The notes beneath the pieces were generated by a model. The model was not told where the DNA came from and made no database searches. It saw nothing but the letters and a program-made list of their open reading frames with translations. Made by a program: the position numbers and the translations under genes. Of a stretch of 64,000 bases of DNA, positions 1 through 11,969 are shown in pieces (positions within the stretch are counted from its first letter, which is position 1; each line of letters starts with the position of its first letter). This stretch comes from Piliocolobus tephrosceles (lineage: Eukaryota; Chordata; Mammalia; Primates; Cercopithecidae): assembly GCF_002776525.5 (NCBI RefSeq), contig NC_045439.1, positions 161,541,485 through 161,605,484 of the forward strand, in the 5' to 3' direction.

Positions 1-1030
1 CTTTTGACTTTTATACGAGAATTAATAGTGACTTATTCATCATTGTTACAATAATACAGTATTCTTTATTTATCTGTGTATTTACCTTTCCCAACAAGTT
101 TTATACTTTCTTATGCTATTGTGTTGCCATTTAGCATTCTTTTAACTTGAAAAAACTCTCTTTAGTATTTCTTGCAAGTCAAGTCTAGTGGTGATGTGTA
201 CTTTCTGCTTTTGTTTTTCTGGAAAAGTTTTTGTCTTGCCTTCATTTTTGAAGGAGAGTTCTTCCAGGTAGACTTTTTTCCAGCACTTTGAATATGTTTT
301 ATCATTCCCTGCTGTCCTGCAAGATTTCTGATGAAAGAAATCCACTCATAATCTTATGACATGACTATTTATAACAAGCGGCTTCTCTCTGGCAGCTTTG
401 AAAATTCTTTGTCTTTGACTTTTGACAATGCGTTTATAATGTGTCTTGGTGTGGATTTCTCTGGGTTTGCCTTATTTGGAATCCTCTGTACTTTCTAGAT
501 CTGTTTCTCTATTTCCTTTCCCAGATTTGGAAATTTTCAGCCATTATTTCTTTAAATAAGCTTTGTTGTTGTTGTTCTTTCTCTCTCTCTTCTTCTTTTA
601 AAACTCAGTATACTTATTAGTCACTTGATGGTGTCCCATAAGTCTCTTAAGCTTTCTTTTCTATTCTTCATTCTTCTTTTTGCTCCTCTGACTGAATAAT
701 TTCTGGTGACCTATCTTTAAATTCATTGATCTTTCCTTCTACTTGATCTAGTCTGCTGTTGAATCCCTCTGAGGAATTTTTCAGTTCTGTTATTGTATTC
801 TTTAGCTCCATGATTTCTTTCTGGTAATTTAAAAATATTTGCTGTCTTTTTATTGAAAATTCACTTTGTCCATATATTGTTTTCAGTAAGTATCTTTATA
901 ATGGTTATTTTAAATTCTCATCAGGTGAATTATATAACTGCATTTCATTAGGATCAGTTTCTGAAGATTTGTCTTGTTTCATTTTATTGAACATATATCC
1001 CTGTTCCTCATTTCTTTATATTCTGTATTT
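1..1030 (-). repeat. Old L1-lineage LINE fragment, antisense
   Basis: The T-rich + strand matches the remembered wording of an ancient L1 segment read backwards: the 'ttgaaggagagttcttccag' region, 'cacttgatggtgtcccataagt', then 'tgatctagtctgctgttgaa'. The same segment type recurs at 3590-3820 and 5250-5900. The family (L1M/HAL1-like) is inferred from memory. The coding potential is dead. Confidence 0.6.
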
Positions 1031-1309
1031 GGTGTGCACATTAAATAAAACGTTCACCTCTCCCAATTTCACAAACTGGCATTGTACAGGGAAAGACCTT
1101 CACCAGTCCACCTTTGCCAGAGATTCTGGGGGCCTCTCCAACCTTGGCGCTGGTCAAACTCACTTCGTTTATTCTAAGCAGCTCATAGGCATCTAGGGTA
1201 TGCTGGATCCCACTAGTACTCAGAGACAAGCAAGACTGAAACCAGTTCCTCAGACAGCCCTCAGAAAAGCTGTCTTTCCATGTTTTCTGCATCAGGTCAT
1301 ATAATCATG

Positions 1310-3090
1310 TGAGTTTTCTTTAGCCAGTTAAAATGGTGGGTTACATTCCTGCCTTGCAGCCCTGGAATAAACTCTATTTGGTTATCACATATAATTATTT
1401 TTATATATTGTTGAATTCAATTTGATAATATTTTATAAATGGGCTTTTGCATATATATTCTTTTTTATAATATCTTTTGTTTTGGTGCCAGGGTAATCTT
1501 GGCTTCATAAAGTGGGAAGTATTCCCACCTATTTTATTTTCTAGAAAATACTGTATAGAATAGGTGTTGATTATTTAAGATATTTGTTACAATTCTTCAT
1601 TGAAACCATCAGGGCTTGAAGGTAACTGTTTAGGGAGATATTTATGCTTTAAATTTTCTTAGTATTTAAGACTGTTTGAATTGTGTACCTCTTATTAGGT
1701 GAGTTTGGGTAAATTGTGATTTTTGAGAAATTGGTTCATTTTATCTAAGTTATATTAAATTTGTGTAGAGTTGTTCATAGTTGTTATATTACTGCGTTGA
1801 TGTCTGCAGTGTCTGTAGTGTTATCTCTTGTTTCTGACGTTGGAAATTTGTGTGACTCTCTCGGCAAGATTGATAGAGGTTTGTCAGTTTTATTGATTTT
1901 CTTATTATTTGTAGCTCTTTGTTTCATTGATTTCTCTGGTGCTTTTCTCTTTTTTATTTCACTGATTTCTGCTTTCATCTTTTTATTTTCTTTCTTCTGC
2001 TTACTTTGCATTTAGTTCGCATTTCTTTTTTGTAGATTCTTAAGGTGGGAACTTAGGTTATTGATTTGAGATTTTTTTCTCTTCTAATGTATGCATTTAA
2101 TGCTATAAATGTTTCTATAGCACTGCCTTAACTGTTTTGCTCGAATTTTTAGTCATTGTATTTTCCTTTCGTTCCATTACATGTATTTCTAAATTTCCCT
2201 TAAGACTTTCCCTTTGACCCACGTATTGTTTAGATGTATGTTACTTAGTTTCCAACTGTTTGTAGATTTTTCTGTTATCTTTCTGTCATTGACTTCTAGT
2301 TTAATTCCGCTATATCCAGAGAATGCCCTCTGTATAATTACAGTTCTTTTAAATTTTTGAGGATTGTTTTATGCACAATATGGCCTACCTGATATTTATT
2401 CTGTGAACATTTGAAAAGTATGTGTAGCTTGTGGTTGCTGGGTGGATTGTCTACGGATTTTGATTAGATTGTCATGATTATGATGGTGCTGAGTTTGCCT
2501 CTATCCTTGATGATTCTCTGTCTCGTTGTTATGGATCAGTTCTTAAGAAAGGGGCACTGAAATCTTCAGCTGTAATTGTCTGTTTGTCTATTTCTACTTT
2601 CAAGTTAATCAATTTTTGTTACACATATTTTTTAGCTGTGTTATTTGGTGCATACACATATACAATTGTTGGTGTCCACTATTTAATATTTCTGTCTCTG
2701 GAAATTTTCCTCTGCTTTGAATTCCATGTGGCCAGTCTTGCTTTCTTTTGATTAATATTTGAATGATAAATATTTTTTCATGTTTTTACTTTCAGCCTCT
2801 ATATATCATTATATAAAAAGTGAATTTCTTATGAATAGCATAGCTCAGATTTTTAAATTTACTTTCTCTATCTTTTAATTGATGTATTTACACTCTTTAT
2901 ATTTAATGTAACTATTGAAATGTTAAGGCTTAAATCTGCCATTTCTTTGGCTTTCTGCTTTTTCTGTGTTTTTATTTCTTTGTTTTCTTTTGTCTGTCTT
3001 ACTGTGGACATTTTTTACTATTCCATTTTGATTTATTTATAATGTTATCATGTGCTTATTGCTGTATAGCTTTTTCAGTGGTTCTTCTAG
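1310..3090 (-). repeat. L1 ORF2 (reverse transcriptase to endonuclease region), antisense
   Basis: On the minus strand this reads as a decayed L1 ORF2. Landmarks on the + strand are 'ccagggtaatcttggcttcataaa' (RT region), 'gaaaccatcagggcttgaa', the 'tctgctttcatctttttatt' stretch and 'ttgacttctagtttaattcc' (endonuclease side). The order of landmarks shows the element runs right to left. It has many stops and frameshifts. Confidence 0.75.
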
Positions 3091-3097
3091 GTGTTAC

Positions 3098-3267
3098 TTT
3101 ATTAATTAATTAATTAAAGAGGCAGGGTCTTGCTTTGTTGCCCAGGCTGGAGTACAATGGGGTGATCATAGCACACCGCAGCCTCAAACTGTTTGCCTCA
3201 TGCAATCCTCTAGACTCAGCTTCCCAAAGTTCTGAGATTATAGGCATGAGCCACTGTGCCTGGCTAG
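3098..3267 (-). repeat. Alu-monomer-like SINE, antisense
   Basis: The segment reads 'ggcagggtcttgctttgttgcccaggctgg' (in part) through 'cactgtgcctggct', a single old Alu-type arm (FLAM/AluJ-like). It is preceded by an 'attaattaattaattaa' low-complexity tract. Confidence 0.75.
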
Positions 3268-3539
3268 TGTTACTTTGTATATACAAAATTTATCACTGTC
3301 TACTGTATACTCATTTTGCCAGTTCAAGTGAAATATGAAAACCTTACCTCCCTTTACATCCCTTTACCTTTCCCTAATCCTGACACAGTTGCCTTAAACA
3401 TTTCCTCTACATACATCTTGAACCACATCAGAGTGTTGCAATTTTTGCTTGAACTTTCAAACTTAATTTTGAAAACTCAATAGACAAAGGAAGTTTTATT
3501 GTATTTATCCATATTCTTACTTACTGTGTTCTTTTTTCC

Positions 3540-6500
3540 TTCTCAGTGTTCCAAGATTCATTCTTTTATGGTTATCTTTCTGTTAAGCAAACTTTCTCTA
3601 GCCATTATTTCAGGGTAGGTGTGCTGGCAATAAATTGTCTTAGTTTTCATTCATCTAAGCATGTCTTGACTTCCGCCCTTGATTACTGAAGGATATTTCA
3701 CTGGTTATAGGATTAAGCTTGGACAGTTCTTTTGGCACTTGAAAAATGTGCCACTTCCTTCTTGCCTCCAGGTTTCTGATGAGAAATCTGCTGTCTTTCA
3801 GATCTTTCTTTTTTTCTTCTTCTTTTTTTTTTTTTTTTGAGACGGAGTCTCGCTCTGTCTCCTGGGCTAGAGTGCAGTGGCCGGATCTCAGCTCACTGAA
3901 AGCTCCGCCTCCCGGGTTCACGCCATTCTCCTGCCTCAGCCTCCCGAGTAGCTGGGACTACAGGCGCCGCCACCTCGCCCGGCTAGTTTTTTGTATTTTT
4001 TAGTAGAGACGGGGTTTCACGGTGTTCGCCAGGACGGTCTGGATCTCCTGACATCCTGATCCACCCGCCTCGGCCTCCCAAAGTGCTGGGACTACAGGCG
4101 CCGCCACCTCGCCCGGCTAGTTTTTTGTATTTTAGTAGAGACGGGGTTTCACCGTGTTAGCCAGGATGGTCTCGATCTCCTGACCTCGTGATCCGCCCGT
4201 CTCGGCCTCCCAAAGTGCTGGGACTACAGGCTTGAGCCACCGCGCCCGGCCAGACAAATAATTTTCTATCATAACCTGGTTATTCTGTATGTTATAATAC
4301 AAGGCTTTTTTTGTTTTTCCTCACTGTTTTGTCAGGGGAAGGTGCGGTACAGCCTCATTACCACTGGGTCAGGGCAGAAATCAGGTTCCAGCTTAGCGTC
4401 TACTGATCCAAGAGTGCCTGGGGTTCCTTGTTAATGCTGGTGCCTACAGGACTTCCAGATCCATGCTAGGCCTCTACTGATACTTCCCTAGATGAGAGGA
4501 GCCGGGGTGACTTGTCAGTGTCCACACAGCTTCCACTGACACCACATGCATGGCCTCATTACTGCCAAGTGGTGGAGAAAGTTTGGAACATCTACTAATC
4601 CTTTGACATGATTCCCATAAAGAGCAGGAGGGAGTTGCACCTACTGGTTTAGATGAAACTCCAGGCTTCCCACATGGCTTTTATTACCAGTAGGGGATGG
4701 GATGGGCCTCATTGCAGCTTGGCAGGAATGAATGTCCTGGCCCCCTTACTATGTGGCCTTCTCTGGTGTCACTCCATCAGTGGGTTGGGCACCTGGTGAG
4801 GGCAGGAGTCTTAGCTGTCTGTTCAGCATTTGCTGGCCTGGAATGGAGTAGGGCCACGTCTTTTTCTGGGATGCTTGGTTGGAGTACATTGGTCAGTGTC
4901 TAAAAGTTTCTTGTCCTACTAGGTTGCACCCTTTCTGGTCCTGTGGTTAGATCACACAGGCGTCAGTTTCCGTTTGGCCCATCGGCGTTTCCAAGTTGCC
5001 AGTTTCTTTAGCTTCCAAACCTGGGATGTGTAAGACAGGAAGAAAACCAAACAGCCACCGCTGGGCCATCCCTTTGGTCCCAAGGCCCATCTGCCTGCTT
5101 CTTTCTACCATGCAGATTTTTCCTACATTTTTTTTATATATAATATGCACTTTTATTTGTAAATATAAATATATGATATTTATTTTTAGTGGGAGGAGTC
5201 GAGGAAACTGTATTTTCATCTTTCTGACAGTGGCAATCCCCCTAGATTTGTTTTCATTTTAATTTATACTTCTTGTGGTTTACTGAGCCTCTTCGCTCTC
5301 AATTTGTCTTTAACCAAATTTGAGGCATTTTGACCATTATCTCTTCTAATTTTTTTTTCTGTCTCATCATCTTTCTCTTTTTTATCTGAGGTTCTAATCC
5401 CATGTACTATTCCTTTTGGTGTAATCCTATAGATCACTAGGGGTGTGTTCATGTTTTTAACCATTGTCTTCCCTCTCTATTTTTTATATTGGATAATTTA
5501 TATTTAGTGCCTCAAGTTCACTGACTCTTTCTTCAGTCATTTCCAATCTGCTTTTAAGCCTAAACAGTAAATTAATTATTCAGTATATAATATGTATCAG
5601 GTTTAGAATTTGTATTGGATTCTTTTAAAGTTTCAGTTTCTCTACTAGGATTTACTGTTAGTTTTTTATTACAGCAATTTTTTATTATAAAGCATTACAT
5701 ATTCTCTTTTGTATTCTGAAGCATATTTATAATAGCTGCTTTGAAATTCTTATATGCTAAATCCATCATCTGAATCCTGTTGGGATTAGTCTGCATTGAT
5801 TGCGTTTTCTCTTGAGCATAGGTCCTTTTTTTCTTTTTCTTTTACGTATAATAATTTTGAATTGTCTCCTGGATATTTTATTGTTACATTGCAGAGGCTC
5901 TGGATTCTGTTAAATTTAAAGGGTTCATTTTATTTATTTGTTTTTAAGCCAGTTAACTTGGCTGAGTGTGAACTCCCAGCTCTGTCTTTCCTGTGGCAGG
6001 TAAGCCCTGAAACGCAGGTGGTTCTTGCTCTGGAGTTGGGCTAGTAGAGGCTTATGCTCCCCGCATGCATATGCATAACTGAGAGGCGAGTTAGAGATCT
6101 GGGGAGAGACTGTGTACATCTGTATACATCACTGTGGGCCTCCCTTGTGGCTCTTTTCCTTCTAGGATTTTGCACCTCACTGTCCAGCTGCTGCTTTGAT
6201 AGTTCCAGCCTCTTCTTTAGGTTCTTCAAGCTAGGGAGACGGAGGGGTCCTATCTGAGCATCAGCTGCCTTACAGCGCTGACCCACAGCTTGTTAAGTGA
6301 AAAGCCATTCCTTGGTCTAAATGGCAACTCCCGCCCATTTCTGCTTGTCTTTGCATCTCTCCGGGGCTTTCAGGGAATAGTTTTTAATCTGACATCCAGA
6401 GATAACGGGTGTTACCTAATAGCAGGCGTTCTGCCATTCCTGGACGCGGAAACTGTTTTGATTTCAAGAATTTCGTTTTCTATTACTTCCATCATTACAA
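3540..6500 (-). repeat. Old L1 5' region, antisense, split by an Alu
   Basis: The segments 3540-3820 and 4260-6500 resemble the ORF1/5' UTR part of an ancient L1 in reverse, e.g. 'tctgatgagaaatctgctgt', 'caagttcactgactctttct', and the GC-richer repeated 'cactgggtcagg...gcctctactga' wording at 4340-4880. An AluYR at 3822-4251 interrupts it. The edge near 6500 is uncertain. It may be the same element as the antisense ORF2 at 1310-3090, since the order (ORF2 then ORF1/5' UTR) fits one right-to-left insertion. Confidence 0.5.
3822..4251 (-). mobile_element. AluYR-like element with internal 134-bp duplication, antisense
   Basis: An antisense Alu runs from the poly-T at 3822 to 'gcgcccggcc' at 4251. 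It carries Old World monkey AluY variants ('ggccggatctcagctc', 'ctagttttttgt', 'caggcttgagccacc'). It is about 430 bp instead of about 300 because 3951-4084 is repeated as 4085-4216. Both copies start at 'gctgggactacaggc'. The copies differ at roughly ten positions. Confidence 0.9.
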
Positions 6501-7249
6501 AGAAATTTTTGGAATTGGGAGATGAAGTATAGGTGATGAGCCAAAAGTTAGGTTAGATGGAAATAATTCAACTTTTTCAAACTCTGATCTTTAAATGTAT
6601 ACAGAGATTAAGATATACGTTTATTTGAGGGGACCAGTATAATGGAAAGGGACTCTCTCTGGGATTTATTTAAATCATTTGCTCCCATTGGGTGGCTGGG
6701 GACACCATTACTTGGAACAAAGGACCGACTGAAGATCCCTGAGGCCTTTCATTTGGGAATCACTGATTGATGTCTCTGAAAGAAAATTACTTGTTTACAT
6801 CCTCAGAGGAAGTGGAGCTGTACAACTTGAAATTATGCCACTCTTTGTATATGAAAATTATGCTTTTGATGTGATCAAAAACAAAACACTCAAAGTCAAA
6901 GATGATTATCTTTTTGATCATTGGTTAAGTTCACGTCAGCGTGATACCCAGATGTAATGCTCATGGTGAGCAGGGCAGGTAGCACAAAAGTAAGTTTTGG
7001 TACAGAAAAACTACGTGACGACCTGGTTATTTCCTAAATTATCATATTTAACAACGAACCAACTGCAGTTAAATCACTTATCACACTGAAAGCTAAAATA
7101 CTCATTCAATGAGAACTCTTCACTTCCTATATTCAATCACATAAAATAAGATTTATATTATATATAAGAAATAAAACCAATAGAAGTGCTTCTTGAACTC
7201 AGTAGGAATTTTGAACTCTTATGTCAAATTTATTTTTATCTGCCTGCTA

Positions 7250-7556
7250 CTTTTTTTTCTTTTTTGAATGGAGTCTCATACTATCACCCTGGCTGGAGTG
7301 CAGTGGCGTGATCTCCGCTCACTAAAGCCTCTCCTTCCCGGGTTCAAGGGATTCTCCTGCCTCAGCCTCCCAACTAGCTGGGATTACAGGTGCCCGCCAT
7401 CATGCCCAGCTAATTTTTTGTTTGTTTGTTTGTATTTTTAGTAGAGTCAGGGTTTCACTATGTTGGCAGCCTGGTCTTGAACTCCTGACCTCGTGATCCA
7501 CCCACCTCGGCCTCTCAGAGGGCTGGGATTTCAGGTTTGCACCACTGCGCCCAGCC
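7250..7556 (-). mobile_element. AluS-like element, antisense
   Basis: A full-length dimeric Alu in reverse, from poly-T to 'gcgcccagcc', with a (tttg)n expansion in the middle. It is flanked by a 13-bp direct repeat 'tatctgcctgcta' at 7237-7249 and 7557-7569, the target-site duplication. Confidence 0.93.
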
Positions 7557-8599
7557 TATCTGCCTGCTATTAAGATTGATTTGATTTGCTTCAGAGGTTG
7601 ATAATTCATTTATATTTACTGTTAATATTATTACTATGAAAAACAATAAGAATGATTTTATTCATATGTCATGTATTGTGTGTATACTGTTGACCAAGAG
7701 CTAGAAAACTGTACACATTTCACCTTCCCTCAGTTATATGATTTCAACTCAGTCCATGATAATTTTAACAGAAGAATTTCTATTCAACAAAGATTTTTTC
7801 TTACTTGTCTTTCATCTTTTCGATTTACTAAAAATAGATGCTTGGCCAACTTGTTCACTTATACCATTGGCATCTGAGCATGCAGAGGCTAAATGTGATA
7901 GTATAATGAGTTTCAAATTACTCAATTCAACAGTTCTCTTCTATTAGGAGACAAAGGAACGCAATATGTGTCATTATTCTAATGAGCCACGTGCTCCGGT
8001 TTCTCTAGTGCAGAACTGAATTAACAGACATTTCTGTTATTGCTATCTCTACGCTCAAGAATGCCAGCAAGTCTTGAAATTAGTCTCAGCTTACAAAAGG
8101 ATGTTTCTCAGTCCATAAGGAAATTCCTTAAAGATAATGGCATGGTGTCCGTTTGGAAGCAAATATTTAAACACAACAAGACTATTTAGGAAAAGAATAT
8201 ATTTAGACTATGTCATTCATTTTATTTGTGGAGTGATTCATTAAATATTAGCTTAAGTCATGAGTTGACATCTGGATTCACGAAAATACATGGTAAATTA
8301 GAACTGGAAGCTTCTTTGGTAGTTATCCAGTGGAGAGCATTTCAGGAAATGAGGGTGAATCTCACTGGAGTGAGCGGCTACTCCATTCAGACACATGAAT
8401 TATGCCTGCTCGTGCATTCATCATCCCCAGCTTCTGCTGACTCAGGATGAGCGTGGATGATCCAGAACCCAGGTTTCTGAGTGCCTCGTGTGAACATGTT
8501 ACAGTCTCAACACTTGTAGAAACACACTGAAGTTTGAACTGTGTGGTGTCTGAATTTAGATTGTGTCAACAATCACGTTGATTTGCTAGTTACCCTTGG

Positions 8600-8810
8600 T
8601 TGTCACTGGAATCTGAATGTTTGTCTCCTCCCCAAATCATGTGTTGAAACCCAATCCCCAGTGTATTAAGAAGTGTGGCCCTTACAAGGTGATTAGGACG
8701 TGAGGGTGGGGTCCTCCTGCGTGGATTAGTGCTTTTATAAAAGAGGCCCAGAGAGCTCTCCCGTCCCTTCTGCCTGTGAGGACAATGAGAAGGCACCCAA
8801 GCAGACTAAA
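8600..8810 (+). repeat. MLT1-type LTR fragment (ERVL-MaLR)
   Basis: The wording 'ctgaatgtttgtctcctccc', 'ggtgattaggacgtgagggt', 'tagtgcttttataaaagagg' and 'gtgaggacaatgagaaggc' is the 5' half to middle of an MLT1 LTR in sense orientation. The 3' part is missing. An antisense MaLR provirus follows directly. Confidence 0.75.
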
Positions 8811-10126
8811 GACAGTTACCGTCTAAGAGGTACTCTGAGTGTTTGGTCTGGTCTGGCTGTTATAACAGAATACCATAAATTGAGGGACTTAAAAACACCA
8901 GAAACTTATTTCTCACAGTTCCAGAGGCTGGGAAGTTTTGGATCAAGTTGCCAACAGTTTCAGTGTCTGGTGACGGCCTGCTTCCTGGTTAAGACAGCAC
9001 CATCTCACTGTGCCCTCACATGGTGGAATTCCCAGGGGCACCTTTTATAAGGGCATTAATCCCATTCATGAGGGCTCCATCCTTATAACCTAATCACCTC
9101 CAAACGCCCCACCTGCTAATGCCATCATCTTGCGGCTGAGGGTTTCAACCTATGAATTTTGGGGGACACAGTTATTTAGTCTATCACATTCTTCCCTTGG
9201 ACACCCAGCATTCATGCTCTTCTCACGTGGTTTCAATCCAAAAGTCTAAAGCCCAAGGTCTTAGCTGAATGTCGTCTAAACCGGATATGGGTGAGACCCA
9301 AAGTACGATTTATCTTTGGGCAGAATTCTTTTCAAGCTGTGAAACCGTGAGCAGACAAGTTGTATGCTTCCAAATACAATGGGGGCAGGCGCAGGATAGA
9401 CATTCCCGTTCCAAAAGGAAGAAGTGAGAAGGAGGAAGGGAGGGAGAGGCGCAGAGCAAGTCCAGAACCCAGCAGGACAAGTTCCATCAGATCTTAAAAC
9501 TTGAGAATAGCCCTCCTTGGCCCACGCTCTGCCCTGCAGACCATGGGGAAAGAGGTCCCTATCTTCCAGTCACACTGGGGCAGCAGCTGTGTCCCAGCAG
9601 TTTTGCCAGGCAAGGATTGGGCCACATGACTTTGGGGATCCCCTGCCCCTGTAGCAGCTTATACCTGTGCCTGTCCCCACAGCTCTCTGGGACTGGAGGT
9701 TCTAATGGCTGTGATTGGAACCCTGGTGCTTTGAAATCTAGGTGGAGGCCATCGTGCCCCCTCTGCTCTGTTGAGTGCAGCCCTCACCACACCAGGGTCC
9801 CCAAGAACCCCTGCTGGGGTGGCTGAGGAGTGTGGTGCTGGAGAGCAGGAAGCGGAGCCCAAGAGGTAAGGCAGTGCACATCAGGGCAGGGCAGGGCGCT
9901 TCTCCGTCCTGCAGGTACCAGCATCCCTCCTTTGCCTTCTCCCATTGTCTTGCACAGCAGCTCCTGGCTTCTGGTGGGATGGCTGACTAATGAATGTCTT
10001 TATTAAATGGTCCTGTGGCCATTTAATAAACCCACCCCTGGTATTCTCTCCCAAACAGGCTTTCTCATTCCTTTCAAAATAAATAGGTTGAACATTTCTC
10101 AAATCTTTAAATTCTGCTTCCTTCTT

Positions 10127-10433
10127 TTTTTTTTTTTTTTTGTCTTTTGTTGTTTTTTGAGACAGAGTTTCACTCTTGTGACCCTGGCTGGAGTGCAATG
10201 GCACGATCACTGCAACCTCCACCTCCCAGGTTCAAGCGATTCTCCTGCTTCAGCCTCCCGAGTAGCTGAGATTACAGGTGCCCGCCACTATGCCTGGCTA
10301 ATTTTTGCATTTTTAGTAGAGAAGGGGTTTCACCATATTGGCCAAGCTGGTCAGAAACTCCTGACCTCAGGTGATCCGCCCACCTCGGCCTCCCAAAGTG
10401 CTGGGATTACAAGCGTGAGACACCATGCCCGGC
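10127..10433 (-). mobile_element. AluS-like element, antisense (inside MaLR)
   Basis: An antisense dimeric Alu from poly-T to 'catgcccggcc'. The target-site duplication 'ctgcttccttctt' occurs at 10114-10126 and 10434-10446. It lies within MaLR internal sequence, so it is younger than that provirus. Confidence 0.92.
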
Positions 10434-10965
10434 CTGCTTCCTTCTTAACTAACAATTCCATCTTTAAGTCATTTCCCTCTTCTCCCATTTTACAATAAAC
10501 TATTAGAGAAACAGGCCACTTCAACACTTTGTTTAGCATATTTCCTCAGCTAATATTCAACTTCATTACTCCCAGTTCCACCTTCCACAAAAACAGAACA
10601 CAAACATGGTGCAGTCAAGCTCTCTGCCACTTGGTAACGAGGATCACCTGCCCTCCAGCTTCCAGTAACACGTTTCTCATTTTTTATCTGAGACCTCATT
10701 GGAATGACCTTTCCTGTCCATATTCCAACCAACGCTCTGCTCAGGATTGCTTAGATCTTCTCAAAGAAAATGGAGACTTTCTCTACAACTCTCCTCTTTT
10801 CTTTCTGGGCCCTCACCAGAGTTGCTGTAAATAGTCCATTCATGAAAATGTAGGTTTCTTCTAACATACATCTCTTCCAGCCTCTACCCATAACCTGGTC
10901 CCAAGGCCACTTCCACATTTTGAGGTATTTGTTACAGCAGCACCCCACTCTTGGTGCCAATTTCT

Positions 10966-11257
10966 TTTTCTTTCCTTTTTTTTTTTTTCAGACAGAGTTG
11001 CTCAGGCTGGAGTGCGGTGGCATGATCTTGGCTCACTGCAACCTACACCTCCCAGGTTCAAGCAATTCTCCTGCCTCAGCCTCCCAAGTAGCTGGGATTA
11101 TAAGCACCTGCCAAAATGCCCAGCTAAGTTTTGTATTTTTTTGGTAGAAACGGGGTTTCACCATCTTGGCCAGGCTGGTCTCGAACTCCTGACCTCAAGT
11201 GATCACCTCGGCCTCCCAGAGTGCTGGGATTACAGGTGCTAGCCACCGTGCCCGGTC
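10966..11257 (-). mobile_element. Alu element, antisense, splitting the MaLR primer-binding region
   Basis: An antisense Alu with target-site duplication 'gccaatttct' at 10956-10965 and 11258-11267. Left of it is 'ccccactcttggtgccaattt', the reversed primer-binding region. Right of it the reversed 5' LTR resumes. The insertion therefore sits exactly at the LTR/internal boundary. Confidence 0.9.
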
Positions 11258-11969
11258 GCCAATTTCTATCTGAGTTCATTCAGGCTGCTATAACAGAATA
11301 CCAAATATTGGGTAACTCATATATAACAGGAATGTGTTTCTCACAGTTCTGCAGGCTGAGAAGTTCAAGACCAAGGTGCTAGCAGATTGGATGTCTGATG
11401 AGAGTCTGCTTCCTGGTTCACAGACAGCCATGTTCTCATTGTGCCCTCACATGGTGGTAGGAGCGAGGGGTCTCTCTGAGACCTCTTTTGTGAGGCCTCT
11501 CCCTTCATGACCTAATCACCTCCCAGAGGCTCTTACGACCAATCCCATTTAGGATTAGATTTTAACATAAGAATTTTGTGAAAGACAAACATTCATTCTA
11601 TAGCAGGTGTGTTAAGCATTCAGCACTCAGCTAGGTGCATTGAGGAACACAGAAGCATGAACCATGGTCTGTTTCCAAGGAGCTCATTATGGGCACGTTT
11701 GGAAAACTGGGGTAAATGCCTTTGTGCAGCTGAAACCATTTGGAATTCATAGACGAGAATATTTATTATAAGGACCATGCTTTGAGCTGAACGTGGTAGG
11801 GTTGGAATAGAAAGAGGCATACGGAAAACAGAACAGAACACAAATGGCCACCAATCAGCTGTCAAGGTATTGAAACAAAAGAGAAGCCTCATCTGGGGAA
11901 ATGACAGGGTAGCTTTACCACTCAAACAGGAAGGGTCTAAAATATGAAAGAGTCAAAGGAGCAGGCAGG

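Larger units (their letters stand above)
8840..11604 (-). mobile_element. ERVL-MaLR (MLT1-type) provirus with both LTRs, antisense
   Basis: The 3' LTR (reversed) is at about 8840-9187 and the 5' LTR (reversed) at about 11265-11604. Both read 'ggctgytataacagaatacca' to the 'gaattttgg/gtg' end. Between them lies MaLR internal sequence, e.g. 'ttccaaatacaatgggggca' at 9369, 'tgaaatctaggtggaggcca' at 9732 and 'acagcagcaccccactct' at 10933. The last is the reverse of the primer-binding region next to the 5' LTR. Two Alus interrupt it. This is a non-autonomous element type. I see no intact retroviral gene; frames are broken throughout. Confidence 0.8.

Noticed and set aside
10007..10498. Open frame of 163 codons on the + strand
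   Set aside because: Its middle is antisense Alu and its ends are MaLR sequence.
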